64,000 nucleotides of DNA from Gemmatimonadota bacterium (GTDB lineage: Bacteria > Gemmatimonadota > Gemmatimonadetes > Longimicrobiales > Gaopeijiaceae), in assembly GCA_022340865.1 (NCBI GenBank), contig JAJDNC010000065.1, positions 46,025 to 110,024 on the forward strand. Reading direction: 5' to 3'. Within the stretch, counting starts at the first letter, position 1; each line of letters begins with the position of its first letter. The notes beneath the pieces are model-generated. The model ran no database searches and was not told the origin of the DNA. It saw only the letters and a list, made by a program, of their open reading frames with translations. This document shows, one piece after another, positions 8,535-15,735 of the stretch. Position numbers and translations under genes: made by a program.

Positions 8535-9751
8535 ACCCCTTGCAGCTCCCTGACCCTTCGATACATGGCGGCCGCCTCTTCCGTGAGATGCTTTCGATCG
8601 TACAGCAAGCCCATGGTGTAGAACGCCTTCACGTTGGTGGGCTGGAGGGTGGCGGCGTGCTCCAGCGCCTCCAGCGCTTCGTCGACCCGCCCCAAACGGT
8701 TGAGGGCTTCGCCGCGATAGAAGAACGCCTGCGCGTGGTCGGGGCGTTGCTCGCACACCCAATGGAGGTCCGCGTCCGCCTGGGCGTAGAGGCCGCGACG
8801 GAAGTGCAGGATGCCGAGGCTCGCGCGCGCCTCCACGTTGTCCGGGTCCAGCCGCAGCGCCCGGCGCAGCTCCTGCTCCGCCTCGTCGTATCGGCCCAGG
8901 ACCCCCAGCGTGGATCCCAGGTTGTTGAGCACCTCGACGTTGTCGGAGTCGATCCTGGCCGCCGCCTCGAACTGCTCCAGAGCCAGGCCATGGTTGCCCA
9001 TCGCCTCGTAGAGGGCACCCAGGTTGTTGCGCGCCTTCAGGCTGGCGGGGTTGACCGTGAGGACGGCACGGTAGACGTACACCGCCTCCTCCACCCTTCC
9101 GTCCTGCACCAGCTCCTTGGCACGGGCGAGCTGCTCCCCCGCAGGGAGCGCTTGTCCGCCCTCCGGGCTCTCTTCCGGCACCAGCTCGAAGACAACCGAG
9201 CTCCGACGCCCCGACGACCAGTACACACCCTCCGGGAGTTCCTCCGCCTCCTTGCGCTCCTCGACGGCGGGATCGGTGGCCGTGGCCTCCTCGGCGGCAG
9301 GCCGCTCCGGTTCCGGCGTCGGCGCTTCCGGCTCCTCGACGGCGGGATCGGCGGCGGTGGCCTCCTCCTCGGCGGCAGGCCGCTCCGGTTCCGGCGTCGG
9401 CGCTTCCGGCTCCTCGACGGCGGGATCGGCGGCGGTGGCCTCCTCCTCCGCGGCAGGGCGGTCCGTGTCCGGCGTCGGCGCTTTCGGCTCCTCGACGGCG
9501 GGATCGGCGGCGGTGGCCGCCTCCTCGGCGGCAGGGCGGTCCGTGTCCGGCGTCGGCGCTTTCGGCTCCTCGACGGCGGGATCGGCGGCAGGCTGCTCCG
9601 CTTCAGGAGTCATCGCTTCCTCCTCCGGCGTTGCGGAACCGGGGCTCGCATCGACGCCCTCGGCCCCGTCGACGCCCGTGAGGAGATCCACCTGCTCCGC
9701 CGAGGCTCCCTTCGCCTTCCTTCTGCGCTTTCGGCCCTTTCGCGTGGTCAC
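8531..9751 (-). CDS. TPR protein with repetitive acidic N-terminal region
   Basis: The 406-residue protein begins with a very basic stretch (TTRKGRKRRRKAKG), continues with about 130 residues of Ala/Pro/Glu-rich near-identical 26-residue repeats, and ends in a run of tetratricopeptide repeats (for example ALEQFEAAARIDSDNVEVL and AEQELRRALRLDPDNVEA). TPR arrays mediate protein-protein contacts; the repeat region is probably a flexible linker. The GTG start at 9751 overlaps the cutA stop, and its own stop overlaps the macro-domain start, so the three genes are translationally coupled. The start could lie 14 codons upstream, but the overlap and a GGGGGTGG binding site favour 9751. Confidence 0.85.
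   Translation of the reverse strand: MTTRKGRKRRRKAKGASAEQVDLLTGVDGAEGVDASPGSATPEEEAMTPEAEQPAADPAVEEPKAPTPDTDRPAAEEAATAADPAVEEPKAPTPDTDRPAAEEEATAADPAVEEPEAPTPEPERPAAEEEATAADPAVEEPEAPTPEPERPAAEEATATDPAVEERKEAEELPEGVYWSSGRRSSVVFELVPEESPEGGQALPAGEQLARAKELVQDGRVEEAVYVYRAVLTVNPASLKARNNLGALYEAMGNHGLALEQFEAAARIDSDNVEVLNNLGSTLGVLGRYDEAEQELRRALRLDPDNVEARASLGILHFRRGLYAQADADLHWVCEQRPDHAQAFFYRGEALNRLGRVDEALEALEHAATLQPTNVKAFYTMGLLYDRKHLTEEAAAMYRRVRELQGV
9257..9591 (-). repeat. 78-bp in-frame tandem repeat inside the TPR gene
   Basis: Three full 78-bp units (9301-9378, 9379-9456, 9457-9534) are flanked by partial units on both sides. Adjacent units differ at only a few positions, mainly GGTTCC versus TGTCCG and CTTCC versus TTTCG. 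Each unit encodes 26 residues built around PAAEEEATAADPAVEEP and a proline/threonine linker, so copy-number change would not shift the frame. Confidence 0.9.
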
Positions 9752-10089
9752 GATCCACCCCCGGATCCCGATCCCGTCTCTTCTCTCACCCAATCCAGAT
9801 ACGGCGTGTAGCCTCCCATTGTCTCGAGGATCAACACCTCCGGCACGTCGTACGGATGCATCTCCGCGACTCTGCGCGTCAGCTCACCGGCCCGGGCATC
9901 CGTCGTCTTCAGGATGATGAGGGCTTCCGCGTCGCGGCGCACCTCCCCCTGCCAACGGTATACGGACGTGACGCCCGGGAGCACGTTCGCGCAAGCCGCA
10001 AGGCCCTCCTCCACGACGACCCTGCCGAGAGCTTCGGCGGTCTCCTCGTCCGGCGCCGTCACGAGGGCGACGCGCACCGGCGAGCTCAC
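9748..10089 (-). CDS. cutA: CutA-family divalent-cation tolerance protein
   Basis: The 113-residue product matches the small trimeric CutA family in length and motifs: EGLAACANVLPGVTSVYRW near the N-terminus, KTT in the middle, and MHPYDVPEVL near the C-terminus, followed by a Gly/Ser-rich tail. CutA proteins are linked to copper and divalent-metal tolerance in E. coli, though their biochemical role is unresolved. GTG 10089 was chosen because it gives the family length; an upstream ATG at 10134 would add 15 residues and overlap the acyl-CoA synthetase gene. The stop overlaps the start of the TPR gene. Confidence 0.88.
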   Translation of the reverse strand: MSSPVRVALVTAPDEETAEALGRVVVEEGLAACANVLPGVTSVYRWQGEVRRDAEALIILKTTDARAGELTRRVAEMHPYDVPEVLILETMGGYTPYLDWVREETGSGSGGGS

Positions 10090-10102
10090 GGTACCTGCCG
10101 GG

Positions 10103-11944
10103 TCAGCGCTCACGTCCGCGTTCGGCCTCCTCATACAACCCGTCGATGGTCTCCTTGAAGCGTTCCTGGACCACCTTGCGCTTCACCTTGAGCGTAGGCG
10201 TGAGCACGCCGTTCTGCACGCTGAAGTCCTCGTCGAGGAAGGCGATGCGCTTCGGGGTCTCATAGGACGCGAGCCCCTGGAATTCCTTACTCACCTCGGC
10301 CTCGAGGTAACGGACCACCCGCGGGTCGGCCAGGAGGTCGCCGTGTCCCTCCCAGGTGATCCCCTGTTCCCGCGCCCACGCCTCCACGACGGTGAAGGCG
10401 GGCACCACCAGCGCCGCCACGAACTTCCGCCGGTCGCCGATGATCACGACCTCCTCCACCAGGGGGTTGGCCTTCAGCCGGTTCTCGATGACTTGTGGTG
10501 CGACGTTCTTCCCGCCGGCCGTGACGATGAGGTCCTTCTTGCGGTCGGTGATGCGCAGGAAGCCGTCGGCGTCGAGCTCGCCGATGTCGCCGGTGTGGAA
10601 CCAGCCGTCGGCCTCGACGGCCTCGGCGGTGTCCTCGGGACGCTTGTAGTACCCCTTCATCACCTGCGGCCCCCGCACCAGGATCTCGCCGTCGTCGGCG
10701 ATGCGGATCTCGGTCCCGGGCACCGGCTTTCCCACCGTGCCGATGCGGAAGTCGGTGACGGTGTTCACGTTGGTCACCGGGCTGGTCTCGGTGAGGCCGT
10801 ACCCCTCCAGGATGGGTATGCCGATGGAGTAGAAGAAGCGGGCGAGCTCCGGAGCCAGCGGCGCCGAGCCGCTCACGAAGAAGCGCATGCGACCACCCAG
10901 AGCCGCTTTCACCTTGGAGAACACCAGTCGGTCCGCCAGCGCGAATCGGAAGGCCAGCAGTCCTCCGGGAGCCCCCCCCTCCAGCCGCACCCCCGCCGCC
11001 CTGTCCGCCACCGCCACCGCCCAGCGCACCACCAGCTTCTTCAGCCCGCCGACTTCCATGATCGCCGCGTGCACCTTCTCGTAGACGCGCGGCACCGCCA
11101 CCACCACCGTGGGGTGGACGTGCCCCATGTCTTCCACTCCGGTGAGCATGGAGCGGCCGTGGACCACCTTGCATCCCGCCGCGAAGAACAGGTAGTCCAC
11201 CGTGCGCTGGAAGATGTGCGACAGCGGCAGAAAGCTCACCGTCACGTCCGCGGTACCGACCGCCAGGGCGATGCGACACGCCTCGACGTTGGAGCCCACG
11301 TTGCGGTGGGTGAGCATGACCCCTTTGGGATTACCGGTGGTCCCCGAGGTGTAGAGGATCGTCGCCACGTCGTCCGGCTTCGCCTGGAGCGCCCGGGCTC
11401 TGAATTCCTCGACCGAACCCTCGGCCACGCCGGCGGCCCCCCGCTCCAGGAATGCCGCCCAGCCCACGACGCCGTCGGGCAGGTCCTCCGGCGGGTCATA
11501 CACCACGATCTCCGGCGTCAGGCCGGACAAGGTGCGGGCTTCCACCATACGCGCCATGGTCTCGGACCCGGAGACGAAGACCAGCTTCACCTCGGCATCA
11601 CGCAGGATATATGCGATCTGGGGCGGCGTCAGGGTGGGGTAGACGGTAACGTCGGTCATGCCCGCACAAAGGCACCCGAAGTCGGTGAGCACCCACTCCA
11701 GGCGGTTCTCCGACATGATGCCCACGCGGTCGCCCCGATGAAGTCCGCAGGCGTCCAGCGCCGCCGCCACCGTGCGGGTCCGCTCCTGCACCTCGGTGCA
11801 GGAGATGTCCTCCACCCGCATGTCCGGCGTGATGCGCCCGAAGGCCGGAGCGTCGCCGAAGCGGTCCACGGTGGCGCAGAAGATCTCCGGCAGCGTCGGT
11901 TGCGGGACGGGAGTCGGGTTCTTGGCGTAGTTCATCTCGGCCAT
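10103..11944 (-). CDS. Long-chain acyl-CoA synthetase (AMP-forming)
   Basis: The 613-residue protein is a full-length ANL-superfamily enzyme. Visible signatures are the ATP loop ILYTSGTTGNPKG, the A5 motif EGYGLTETSPV, the hinge region TGDIGELDADGFLRITDRKK, and the C-terminal TLKVKRKVV with the conserved lysine region. Such enzymes activate fatty acids with ATP and CoA for membrane lipid synthesis or beta-oxidation. The ATG at 11944 (MAEMNYAKNP) fits the family N-terminus although no strong binding site precedes it; the frame continues upstream without recognisable sequence. It lies 20 bases downstream of the OsmC gene and 13 bases upstream of cutA on the same strand. Confidence 0.9.
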   Translation of the reverse strand: MAEMNYAKNPTPVPQPTLPEIFCATVDRFGDAPAFGRITPDMRVEDISCTEVQERTRTVAAALDACGLHRGDRVGIMSENRLEWVLTDFGCLCAGMTDVTVYPTLTPPQIAYILRDAEVKLVFVSGSETMARMVEARTLSGLTPEIVVYDPPEDLPDGVVGWAAFLERGAAGVAEGSVEEFRARALQAKPDDVATILYTSGTTGNPKGVMLTHRNVGSNVEACRIALAVGTADVTVSFLPLSHIFQRTVDYLFFAAGCKVVHGRSMLTGVEDMGHVHPTVVVAVPRVYEKVHAAIMEVGGLKKLVVRWAVAVADRAAGVRLEGGAPGGLLAFRFALADRLVFSKVKAALGGRMRFFVSGSAPLAPELARFFYSIGIPILEGYGLTETSPVTNVNTVTDFRIGTVGKPVPGTEIRIADDGEILVRGPQVMKGYYKRPEDTAEAVEADGWFHTGDIGELDADGFLRITDRKKDLIVTAGGKNVAPQVIENRLKANPLVEEVVIIGDRRKFVAALVVPAFTVVEAWAREQGITWEGHGDLLADPRVVRYLEAEVSKEFQGLASYETPKRIAFLDEDFSVQNGVLTPTLKVKRKVVQERFKETIDGLYEEAERGRER

Positions 11945-11964
11945 GGGAACGCGGACGGGGTCCG

Positions 11965-12384
11965 TCAGACCCGCTCGATGCGGATGTCCAGCGGGAGATC
12001 CGGACGGAGCGTGTGCAGGACGCTGCAGTACTTGTCCCGGGAGAGGTCGATGGCGCGCTCCAGACGCGCCTGGTGCTCCGGCTCCGGCCCCCTCAGGCGG
12101 TAGACGAGCCGGATGGCCGTGAACCTCCTCGGGAACTCCGGAGCCCGGTCGCCCTCGACGCTCACCTCCAGGGACTGCACCGGCACCCGGGACTTGCCAA
12201 GGATGTCGACGACGTCGACGCCCATACACCCCGCCAGGGAGATGAGAAGGAGCGCCGTGGGTGAGGGCGCGTCCTTCCCCCCGCTCTCCAGGACGATCTC
12301 CGGGCCGCCTTCGGTGCCGCCGACGAAGCGCAGGTCCTTCCCGGTCCAGCGCAGGCCCACCCTGAGGGGACTAGAGGAGCTCAT
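11965..12384 (-). CDS. OsmC-family peroxiredoxin-like protein
   Basis: The 139-residue product shows the OsmC/Ohr layout with both redox-active cysteines in their usual settings: SLAGCMGVDVVDIL in the first half and SRDKYCSVLHTLRPDLPL near the end. Family members reduce organic hydroperoxides through the cysteine pair; this YhfA-like subgroup is less well characterised. The ATG at 12384 overlaps the last codons of the upstream TPR gene by 14 bases, which suggests coupled translation. Confidence 0.87.
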   Translation of the reverse strand: MSSSSPLRVGLRWTGKDLRFVGGTEGGPEIVLESGGKDAPSPTALLLISLAGCMGVDVVDILGKSRVPVQSLEVSVEGDRAPEFPRRFTAIRLVYRLRGPEPEHQARLERAIDLSRDKYCSVLHTLRPDLPLDIRIERV

Positions 12385-12823
12385 CCGGCGGCGGCTCGGG
12401 AAGTGACTCGTGGGACTCGCCCCTGAGGTGCGCCAGGGTCGCGCGGGCGTGGGCAACGTGATCTCCGGCCTCCGGCCCGGCGGGAGCCTGGGCCAGGAAC
12501 GCCTCGAGGTGCCCGATGGCCTCCTGGGGCTGACCCGCCCTGAGGAGGATGAAGGCCAGACCGTAGTGCGCACCGGAGGCCGCCGGCTCCTTCTGGAGGA
12601 CGTGCCGGTACGTCTTGGCCGCCTCTTCGGTCATGCCGATACGCGTGTAACAGATCGCGATCTGTTGGAGGATGAGCGTGTCCCCGGGGGATTCCTTGAG
12701 GGCGAGCCTGAAGGAGGTCAACGCCTCGTGGAACTTGTCGTCCGCCAGGAGGTCGACACCCTCGCGGTAGTAATCCACGCGACCCGACCCGGCATCACCG
12801 AAGAGCTTTTTCCAGAACGCCAT
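12371..12823 (-). CDS. Small TPR protein
   Basis: The 150-residue protein starts with MAFWKKLFGD and then carries about three tetratricopeptide repeats (YYREGVDLLADDKFHEALTS, LQQIAICYTRIGMTEEAAKT, HYGLAFILLRAGQPQEAIGH), ending in an acidic, proline-rich tail. It is probably a cytoplasmic scaffold. No catalytic motif is seen. It sits between the zinc-ribbon protein and the OsmC gene on the same strand, overlapping the latter. Confidence 0.8.
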   Translation of the reverse strand: MAFWKKLFGDAGSGRVDYYREGVDLLADDKFHEALTSFRLALKESPGDTLILQQIAICYTRIGMTEEAAKTYRHVLQKEPAASGAHYGLAFILLRAGQPQEAIGHLEAFLAQAPAGPEAGDHVAHARATLAHLRGESHESLPEPPPDELL

Positions 12824-12941
12824 ACACAGGGGGGTCAGGGGCTCGAGTTCCAGGGGGAGGTGGCACGGTGCCGGAGAGGCCCGCGGAACGTGGTGAAGGT
12901 AGAGGACGGGAGGCCCGGGGCGCAACGTCCCCTGAGGAGCC

Positions 12942-13571
12942 TCAAGCCCTTGCCGCCACGATGGTTCCGGCCTCCGCGGCCAGCACGTTCAGCCCGGCCT
13001 GCTCCAGCACGTGGACTCCCCCCTCCGGAGCCGAGGTCACCACCACCCGGGAGAGCCGGGCCACCGTCCGGGCGGCCTCGCGGATCCAGCCGGAGCCCAG
13101 AATTCCATCCACCACCACCCCACGCAGGGTCTGATCGAAGAAGGGGAGCCCCGGCCGTGACACCAGGCGGCTCACCCGCTCCACCTCCGGCCAACGGGCC
13201 AGGTCGGCGTCCACGCCCACCACCTCCACCCCGGGCACCACCTCCACCAGTGCCGGGGCCAGGCGCGCCGGCTCCCCCACGAGAGCCAGGGTTCCGGGGC
13301 CCTCGGCGACCCCCAGGAGCGCGGCGAGCCGCTCGACGTCGGCGGGCACCGACGGCTCCGGGTCGCCGGCGCGCCCCTCCGGCAGGGCCCCGCGAGGCGG
13401 GGCCCGCAGGTCGCCGAAGCCGCCACGCACGTCGAATCCGTCCCGGCAATTGGGACACCCGAGCGTCCCCTCCAGCACCCGTCGGTCCACAACCTGGCGG
13501 GCCAGGAGGATGAGGCCGAATCGGGGTCCGCAGCGCGGGCAGGTCAGGCGGTCGGTGAGGAGGAGGTGCAC
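12942..13571 (-). CDS. Zinc-ribbon (Trm112-like) protein with possible methyltransferase-like part
   Basis: The 209-residue protein opens with a two-CxxC ribbon (LTCPRCGPRFGLILLARQ then LGCPNCRDGFDV), resembling Trm112-type zinc ribbons. The remainder (about residues 75-209) has alternating strands and helices (TLALVGEPARLAPALVEVV, VEVVGVDADLA, RGVVVDGILG) like a reduced Rossmann methyltransferase, but the usual GxGxG SAM loop is absent. Its role may therefore be RNA- or protein-related binding; this is inference. The GTG start at 13571 lies 33 bases after queD on the same strand. Confidence 0.68.
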   Translation of the reverse strand: MHLLLTDRLTCPRCGPRFGLILLARQVVDRRVLEGTLGCPNCRDGFDVRGGFGDLRAPPRGALPEGRAGDPEPSVPADVERLAALLGVAEGPGTLALVGEPARLAPALVEVVPGVEVVGVDADLARWPEVERVSRLVSRPGLPFFDQTLRGVVVDGILGSGWIREAARTVARLSRVVVTSAPEGGVHVLEQAGLNVLAAEAGTIVAARA

Positions 13572-13604
13572 GGCTGCATTACCCGGACGGGCTCCCGGGA
13601 TCGC

Positions 13605-14030
13605 TCAGCTTCCCGGCCGGCGTGCGGCCGGCAGCGGCGCCCCCGCCGGCCCGTACTGTGCCCACTGGGTCTCGGTCTCCCACACGCGGGCGTACAGCAG
13701 GCCCGCCGCCATGGGAGGGGGGAGCCTCCCCTTCATCTCCTCGTAGAACCAGCGGGCCTGGTTCTCCGCGCTGGTCTCCACGCCCTCGAACTGCGGCAGC
13801 TCGTTCAGGAGCCGATGGTCGAGGGAATCCGCCAGAGCCCTGAGCTCGCGCTTGAGATCCACGAAGTCGAAGGCGATTCCGGCCTCGTTGAGCTCCGCGG
13901 TCTGTACCGCCAGCTCCACCACGTAGCGATGCCCGTGCAGGCGCTCGCACTTGCCCTTGTAGTGCACCAGGAAGTGAGCCGAATCGTAGTGGGCCTGGAC
14001 GCTCACGGTATACACGCAGGGATCGCTCAT
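13605..14030 (-). CDS. queD: 6-carboxy-5,6,7,8-tetrahydropterin synthase (QueD/PTPS family)
   Basis: The 141-residue protein has the zinc site His19, His32 and His34 (DSAHF, CERLHGHRY), the catalytic Cys28 typical of QueD, FDFVDLK, LDHRLLNEL and a C-terminal ETSAENQARWFYEEM with the pterin-anchoring Glu region. It converts dihydroneopterin triphosphate into 6-carboxytetrahydropterin in the route to 7-deazaguanines such as queuosine. It shares an operon with folE, which makes that substrate. ATG 14030 overlaps the stop of the short SDR remnant (TGATG), so translation is coupled to it. Confidence 0.9.
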   Translation of the reverse strand: MSDPCVYTVSVQAHYDSAHFLVHYKGKCERLHGHRYVVELAVQTAELNEAGIAFDFVDLKRELRALADSLDHRLLNELPQFEGVETSAENQARWFYEEMKGRLPPPMAAGLLYARVWETETQWAQYGPAGAPLPAARRPGS

Positions 14031-14125
14031 CACGCATGCCCGATCTGGAGGAGGGGCGCGCCCGCGTCGCGGCCGGCGCCGGTGACGAGGGCGGTGACGC
14101 CTCCCAAGAAGGGCCGGTCGTTCAC
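14030..14125 (-). pseudogene. 31-codon remnant of a short-chain dehydrogenase between folE and queD
   Basis: The GTG at 14125 overlaps the folE stop and the frame ends in a TGA that overlaps the queD ATG. Its N-terminal half ([19 protein letters not shown]) has the first strand and TGxxxGxG-type loop start of an SDR Rossmann fold; the remaining ten residues match no domain, and the active-site YxxxK region is gone. The simplest reading is a gene that lost almost all its length in one deletion yet kept start and stop couplings to both neighbours. It could instead be a functional leader peptide, or an assembly artefact. Confidence 0.6.
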
Positions 14126-14751
14126 AGGGGCCGGTGCTCGCTGGTGACGAGGCGTAGGAACTCGTCCCGGGTCCGTGGATCCTTGAGGAAGGTACCGCGC
14201 ATGGCCGAGGTGATGGTCTTCGAGTTCTGCTTCTGTACGCCCCGCATCATCATGCAGAGGTGGTAGGCCTCCATCACCACCGCGGCCCCCAGCGGGCGGA
14301 TGGTGTCCCAGATCGCCTGGGCGATCTGCTCCGTGAGGCGCTCCTGAACCTGGAACCGCCGGGAGAAGACCTCCACGATGCGCGCGGTCTTGGACAAACC
14401 CATGATGCGGCCGTCGGGGATATAGGCCACGTGGACCTTCCCGAAGAAGGGCAGCAGATGGTGCTCGCACATGGAGTACATCTCGATGTCCTTCACGAGC
14501 ACCATGTTCTTGTGCCGCTCCTCGAAGAGCGCGTCGCTCACGGCGTCCGCCGCCGTCTGTCGGTATCCCTGGGTGAGGAACTCGAGAGACTCCCGGACCC
14601 GCTCGGGTGTCCGGACCATGCCCTCCCTGGTCGGGTCGTCGCCCAGACGGCGGATCATCTCCGCCACCAGGTCCTCGAAGGAGACGCTCGCGAGATCCAC
14701 ACGGCCGCCTTCGACCCGCACGCCGACCCGCTCCTCTATCGAGCTCTCCAT
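14122..14751 (-). CDS. folE: GTP cyclohydrolase I
   Basis: The 209-residue enzyme carries the family hallmarks: RTPERV, the zinc and active-site segments [19 protein letters not shown] and [34 protein letters not shown], and [15 protein letters not shown] at the end. It converts GTP to dihydroneopterin triphosphate for folate or 7-deazaguanine synthesis, consistent with queD downstream. ATG 14751 is preferred because a GAGGAG binding site sits five bases upstream; the GTG two codons earlier lies on top of that site. Confidence 0.95.
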   Translation of the reverse strand: MESSIEERVGVRVEGGRVDLASVSFEDLVAEMIRRLGDDPTREGMVRTPERVRESLEFLTQGYRQTAADAVSDALFEERHKNMVLVKDIEMYSMCEHHLLPFFGKVHVAYIPDGRIMGLSKTARIVEVFSRRFQVQERLTEQIAQAIWDTIRPLGAAVVMEAYHLCMMMRGVQKQNSKTITSAMRGTFLKDPRTRDEFLRLVTSEHRPL

Positions 14752-14753
14752 GC

Positions 14754-14887
14754 TCACTCCTCACCCGTGTATTCCACGAAATTCCGCGGCGTCTCGTGAA
14801 CGACGACCTTCGCCGGGCGCACGCCGAAGGCAACGCATCGGCTATCCGACCCCACATCGTCACCCTCAGGCTCTCGGCCGTGGGGTT
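14754..14887 (-). pseudogene. C-terminal remnant of a second 6-pyruvoyl-tetrahydropterin-synthase-type gene
   Basis: Just upstream of folE, one frame reads NPTAESLRVTMWGRIADALP, the pattern of the PTPS/QueD helix that starts NPTAEN. A second frame then reads VRPAKVVVHETPRNFVEYTG and stops, matching the usual C-terminal strand (V-V-x-ETPRN-F-EY). A single frameshift joins the two around 14825-14830. No His-zinc site or catalytic Cys can be found upstream, so only about the last 45 residues survive. Assignment rests on motif likeness alone. Confidence 0.5.
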
Positions 14888-15023
14888 GCGCCCTCCTCGA
14901 CGACGGGCAGGCCTTGTGGATGGCGAACGGGGCCGTGTGCGGGCCGGACCCCCCGCTACCCCCTGCGGTGATCCTGGGTCCGGCGACCCGCGTCCGGCGA
15001 ACGTCCAATTCCCAAGCGCGAGA

Positions 15024-15049
15024 GGGCCGGCGTCCGTGGACGCCGGCCC
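15024..15049. terminator. Strong GC hairpin without T-tract
   Basis: An 11-bp perfect stem (gggccggcgtc / gacgccggccc) closes a CGTG loop. Neither side has a clear T-tract. It lies about 40 bases beyond the stop of the candidate 32-codon minus-strand ORF. On the plus strand, a smaller ccccggagggg stem followed by tttatt is found nearby at about 15059-15076. Confidence 0.5.
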
Positions 15050-15088
15050 CCCGCTGCGCCCCGGAGGGGGTTTATTGAAGCCCGGGAA

Positions 15089-15187
15089 TTACTTCTGGTG
15101 ACCTCCCCGCGCTTTCCGCCTTCCCCGCTCCGGGGGCCTGGCGTCCAGCTCGGGAGTCAGTCCCGGCTTCAGGAGTGTTGGCTCAAT
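15089..15187 (-). CDS. Candidate 32-codon ORF with ATT start
   Basis: A GGAGGA ribosome-binding site (15200-15195) is followed at ideal spacing by ATT at 15187, opening a 32-codon frame (beginning IEPTLLKPGLTPELDARPPE) rich in Arg, Lys and Pro that ends in TAA. A TATATT -10-like box lies at 15219-15214, and a strong hairpin follows the stop. ATT initiation is rare but known, for example in infC. The frame is open further upstream without a better start. The product has no recognised family, and the call rests on the signal arrangement only. Confidence 0.3.
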   Translation of the reverse strand: MEPTLLKPGLTPELDARPPERGRRKARGGHQK

Positions 15188-15256
15188 AAAGGATTCCTCC
15201 GACGCGCACCTGAAATATAAGGGAGAGATGGTGGTGGGCGACACCGGGACGGTTTG

Positions 15257-15285
15257 TTGACACCTGTAGATGTTCCGGCTAGCCT
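15257..15285 (+). promoter_or_regulatory. Promoter of the zinc-uptake locus, near-leaderless
   Basis: A perfect TTGACA -35 box (15257-15262) and a TAGCCT -10 box (15280-15285) are 17 bases apart. The expected start of transcription (about 15292) falls at or just before the ATG at 15294, and no ribosome-binding site fits in between, so the first gene is probably read from a leaderless mRNA. No clear Zur-type palindrome was recognised. Confidence 0.65.
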
Positions 15286-15293
15286 GGACCATC

Positions 15294-15629
15294 ATGACCC
15301 GCACGGGAAGGGGATTCCGACGGGCCCTGGCGGCCCCGCTCTGGGTGTTGATGATGCTCTCCAGCGTGTCGATCCCCATCCTGGATCGCGCCCAGGTCGG
15401 GCAGACGCTGGCGGTCGAGCGACCGGCGTCCGGGCCCGTCAGCCACCCGCGCGGGCACGACCACCGCCTGTGCACGCAGGTCCGCGCGAACCCCCCCGTG
15501 CCCACCGTGGCCACGGCCCACAGGCAGGCGGATGAGGTGATCCGGATCCCGGTGGTCGTGTCTCACAGGATCCCCTTCCTCCGCGCTCTCAGGAGCACGC
15601 GCCGCAGCCGGGCTCCTCCCCTGGTCTGA
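15294..15629 (+). CDS. Small exported His-containing protein of the zinc locus
   Basis: The 111-residue product has a positively charged N-terminus and one hydrophobic segment (about residues 13-32, LAAPLWVLMMLSSVSIPIL), then a hydrophilic tail with HPRGHDHRLC, which could bind a metal such as zinc. Codon use is GC-rich at third positions like the neighbours, which supports a real gene. It is first in a plus-strand run with a porin, a zinc-type binding protein and a permease, so a role in metal delivery or sensing is likely but unproven. No family was recognised. Confidence 0.65.
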   Translation: MTRTGRGFRRALAAPLWVLMMLSSVSIPILDRAQVGQTLAVERPASGPVSHPRGHDHRLCTQVRANPPVPTVATAHRQADEVIRIPVVVSHRIPFLRALRSTRRSRAPPLV

Positions 15630-15735
15630 CGCAAGCGCTGCAGTTGCACCACACGGGCCTCGCTCGTACGCGCGACTCGCGCACGCCCGGCTCCCGTACG
15701 TCATACCGCTCGGCCAATCCCCGAGGAGGCAGCCG

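Noticed and set aside
9257..9591. Possible CRISPR array
   Set aside because: Units of 78 bp are directly adjacent, in frame and coding, with no unique spacers.
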